From Pyrocephalus nanus (lineage: Eukaryota > Chordata > Aves > Passeriformes > Tyrannidae): a stretch of DNA of 64,000 nucleotides. The notes below the pieces were generated by a model. That model was not told the DNA's origin. It searched no databases and saw nothing but the letters and a program-made list of their open reading frames with translations. Below, in pieces: positions 62,118-64,000 of the stretch. Each line of letters opens with the position of its first letter. Within the stretch, counting starts at the first letter, position 1. The DNA is taken from contig CM076266.1 of NCBI GenBank assembly GCA_038380795.1, positions 37,833,425 to 37,897,424 of the forward strand. Direction: 5' to 3'. Position numbers and translations under genes: made by a program.

Positions 62118-62651
62118 TATTTTTTTTTATTGAAAACTTAACGGTTTGCATATAAAATAACTTACATTGTGGCTACAAAGGTAGTTGAATCATGAATAAT
62201 AAGAGAATGTTTTATTGTGATTTTATCATATATAGTGATCTATTAAAATTTTAAATTAATACTTTATGGAAAAAGGGAATATTTGTTCAATGAAGAAACA
62301 ACATGATATGGATTTTTTTTTCCCTCGGACCTTCTAGTCTTTAGTTGATCAGAAGTGAATTTGTCCTGGGATTCAGGTTGCAGATTAAGTTTATAGGCAC
62401 TTGTTCTAAGTGGAAAGCTGTTACAGCATGTTTACCTGATAGACTTAGTTAAAATAATATAGAATGTGTGTCCCTCATGTAAAGCTCCATTACTGTATTT
62501 TGCTAACCCAATTTTATATTTTCTTGTATTCTGTCACACATTTTCAGAACTCAAGATGGGCACTTAACAGAAGTTCTAACAAAGTGTACATTTGTTTTAG
62601 TTAATTACTGAAATATTTTAAATCTAAACAAACCCCATTATTTTGAAAAGA

Positions 62652-62657
62652 AATAAA
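62652..62657 (+). terminator. HIBADH: Probable main poly(A) signal AATAAA
   Basis: A canonical hexamer inside gaaataaaatc is followed within 20-60 bases by TG- and T-rich sequence (gcattttgttttgatgctg), the expected downstream element. It would give a 3' UTR of about 820 bases. Confidence 0.6.
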
Positions 62658-62680
62658 ATCTATGCTGGTAAATACTTGCT

Positions 62681-64000
62681 GTATGATTATTTGCATTTTG
62701 TTTTGATGCTGTCTTGTACACACAGTATTAACCAAAACTTGTACTAAGTGGTCTCAGTTTTTAATTTGCTTGGTTTTCTACAGATTACCAGTGTATCTTG
62801 CATAACCAAGCTTTTCAAAAGCTCTTGCTGAGAAAGGCAGATGGTAATATATTTGCGTATCATTTACCATCTCCTTGGTCTTGCAAGAGTACAAGTACAC
62901 ATTTGGCTTTATAAGTACTCGTTTTGATTTTGTTAGAACTATGCACATTTAGGCTCTAACCTGAACAATCATTTATGCATTTACAGTCCTGTTTTGATTG
63001 TATGATGGATCCTTTTATATGTGCACATTAGATTATCAAAATTTGGGACATGAATTAGCTCAATTCTATAAATGGTCAGAGAACTTGGATACTGTATTTT
63101 AACAAATTGGTAACATCATAACCACTGTGATGATGGAAAACACAGAAATGTGGAACCATAGTTGCAGATGTGTGGTTTTACCTTTGGTAACAAGATCATG
63201 TTACACCATTTTTTTTCTTATGGGACTCCTTCCTCATATAATACAAAGGATGGGTCTAGTCTTGTTACGAATTTGGGGTCAACTAGAGAAGGATGTTTTT
63301 CCCAGTAGGATCCTTGTTCATTTGGAAGTTTTATAATGAATGGATGAGGTAAGGAATTGTAGGAGTGTCCTGGTTAAGTTTGTAGCCTATCTATATGACT
63401 TTGAGATCTGGTTGGCGTCAGCCGGACTGCTGAGAGACACTTCCTTCTACTCTCTGCCCCAGCCTCGGGGCATTTGCAGTGAAAGTGTTTGCTGGTAACC
63501 CTGGGTGTACCTGTAATCCTGGGCTTAAAGGAAGCATAGTCATTTGTTTCCTGAAGACATTATATGCACATACAATTGTTGAGAGTCATGACAGAAGAGA
63601 ATATGCTCAGTGAGACCCAGTCTTCGAAGCTTTTGGCCTCTGAAATCATGAAGTCTCTGTTAAGTATGTGGAAACCTCGTTGTTACTTTTATGGTTCTCT
63701 CAGAGGCTTGTAGCTTAGGCTTCATGGGGTTCATTTCTCTTTCCTCAAAACCTCTCATGAAATTTTAAATTCTTACTCCAAAGCACAGGGTGCTCAAGTT
63801 GGAGGAGAGGCTGCCAGACTGCCATTTTGGCAAACCAATAAAGTGTTCTGTGGTCTCCTTCTTGGAGGAGAATTTTGGCTGAAATTAAACAAACAAACAA
63901 GCAAAAAACCAAAACCCCAGCATCAGGGCAGACAGCCAGCACATAAAGTTTTAGAGCAGGCAGTTAGTTTGGCAAAGTCAGAAACAACTTTTTAAATAAA
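62681..64000. other. Intergenic DNA downstream of HIBADH
   Basis: I find no exon, RNA gene or clear mobile element here. In other vertebrates the next gene on this side is EVX1, far beyond this window. A slightly more G+C-rich patch at 63360-63540 begins gtgtcctggttaag and could be an eroded repeat, but I cannot identify it. A short AAAC run lies near 63885-63900. Confidence 0.7.

Larger units (their letters stand above)
61850..62680 (+). other. HIBADH: HIBADH 3' untranslated region
   Basis: The UTR follows the TGA at 61847-61849. It is A+T-rich with several T runs (62068-62098, 62121-62128 and 62313-62322). Its 3' end is set by one of two AATAAA motifs. The distal one at 62652 is followed by TG- and T-rich sequence, as expected for cleavage about 15-30 bases later, so the end near 62680 is an estimate. 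Using the proximal motif would shorten the UTR to about 280 bases. Confidence 0.75.

Noticed and set aside
63366..63540. Second retroviral LTR starting tgtcctggtt
   Set aside because: Only the first 10 bases match the LTR at 2544, and no matching interior or 3' end follows.
1..64000. CRISPR arrays, operons, phage or other prokaryotic systems
   Set aside because: Split exons with GT-AG introns, CR1 elements and vertebrate protein identity make the DNA eukaryotic, and no regularly spaced repeats were seen.

Overview
This 64 kb window is vertebrate nuclear DNA, almost certainly from a bird and probably from a songbird (passerine). It carries the 3' half of one split gene, HIBADH (mitochondrial 3-hydroxyisobutyrate dehydrogenase, valine catabolism), on the + strand. 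The bird call rests on CR1-type LINE remnants, an avian-type retroviral LTR, and a SINE fragment that joins a tRNA-Ile body to a CR1 tail, a build known from the passerine family TguSINE1. Everything is read by eye; no alignment was run.

Layout: positions 1-49023 hold no exon I can recognise. They are read as one long upstream intron, at least 49 kb, because the first HIBADH exon in the window opens in the middle of a codon. This intron holds an old solo LTR (2544-3121), the SINE fragment (8632-8744), two antisense CR1 tails (29480-29560 and 29693-29955), a sense CR1 tail (47080-47545), several simple repeats, and several stretches that look like conserved regulatory DNA (about 11750-11890, 35620-35860, 36470-37330 and 41430-43800). 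Four coding exons follow: 49024-49157, 49711-49787, 56801-56957 and 61691-61849. They splice in frame to 175 codons, ending at a TGA at 61847-61849. The 3' UTR has two possible poly(A) signals, at 62112 and 62652. The last intron holds an unusual, internally deleted CR1 copy (59127-60465). From about 62680 to the end is intergenic DNA with no recognised gene.

The exons encode the end of the NAD-binding domain, the catalytic lysine motif and the whole C-terminal helical domain of the enzyme. In vertebrates HIBADH lies between EVX1/HOXA on its 3' side and TAX1BP1 on its 5' side, and this neighbourhood is known for long-range HOXA/EVX1 regulatory DNA. The homeodomain-, SOX- and CTCF-like motifs in the long intron therefore deserve attention. 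I found no CRISPR array, rRNA, intact tRNA or bacterial-style operon, and no clear new multi-gene system. The best leads are the regulatory candidates and the rearranged CR1.
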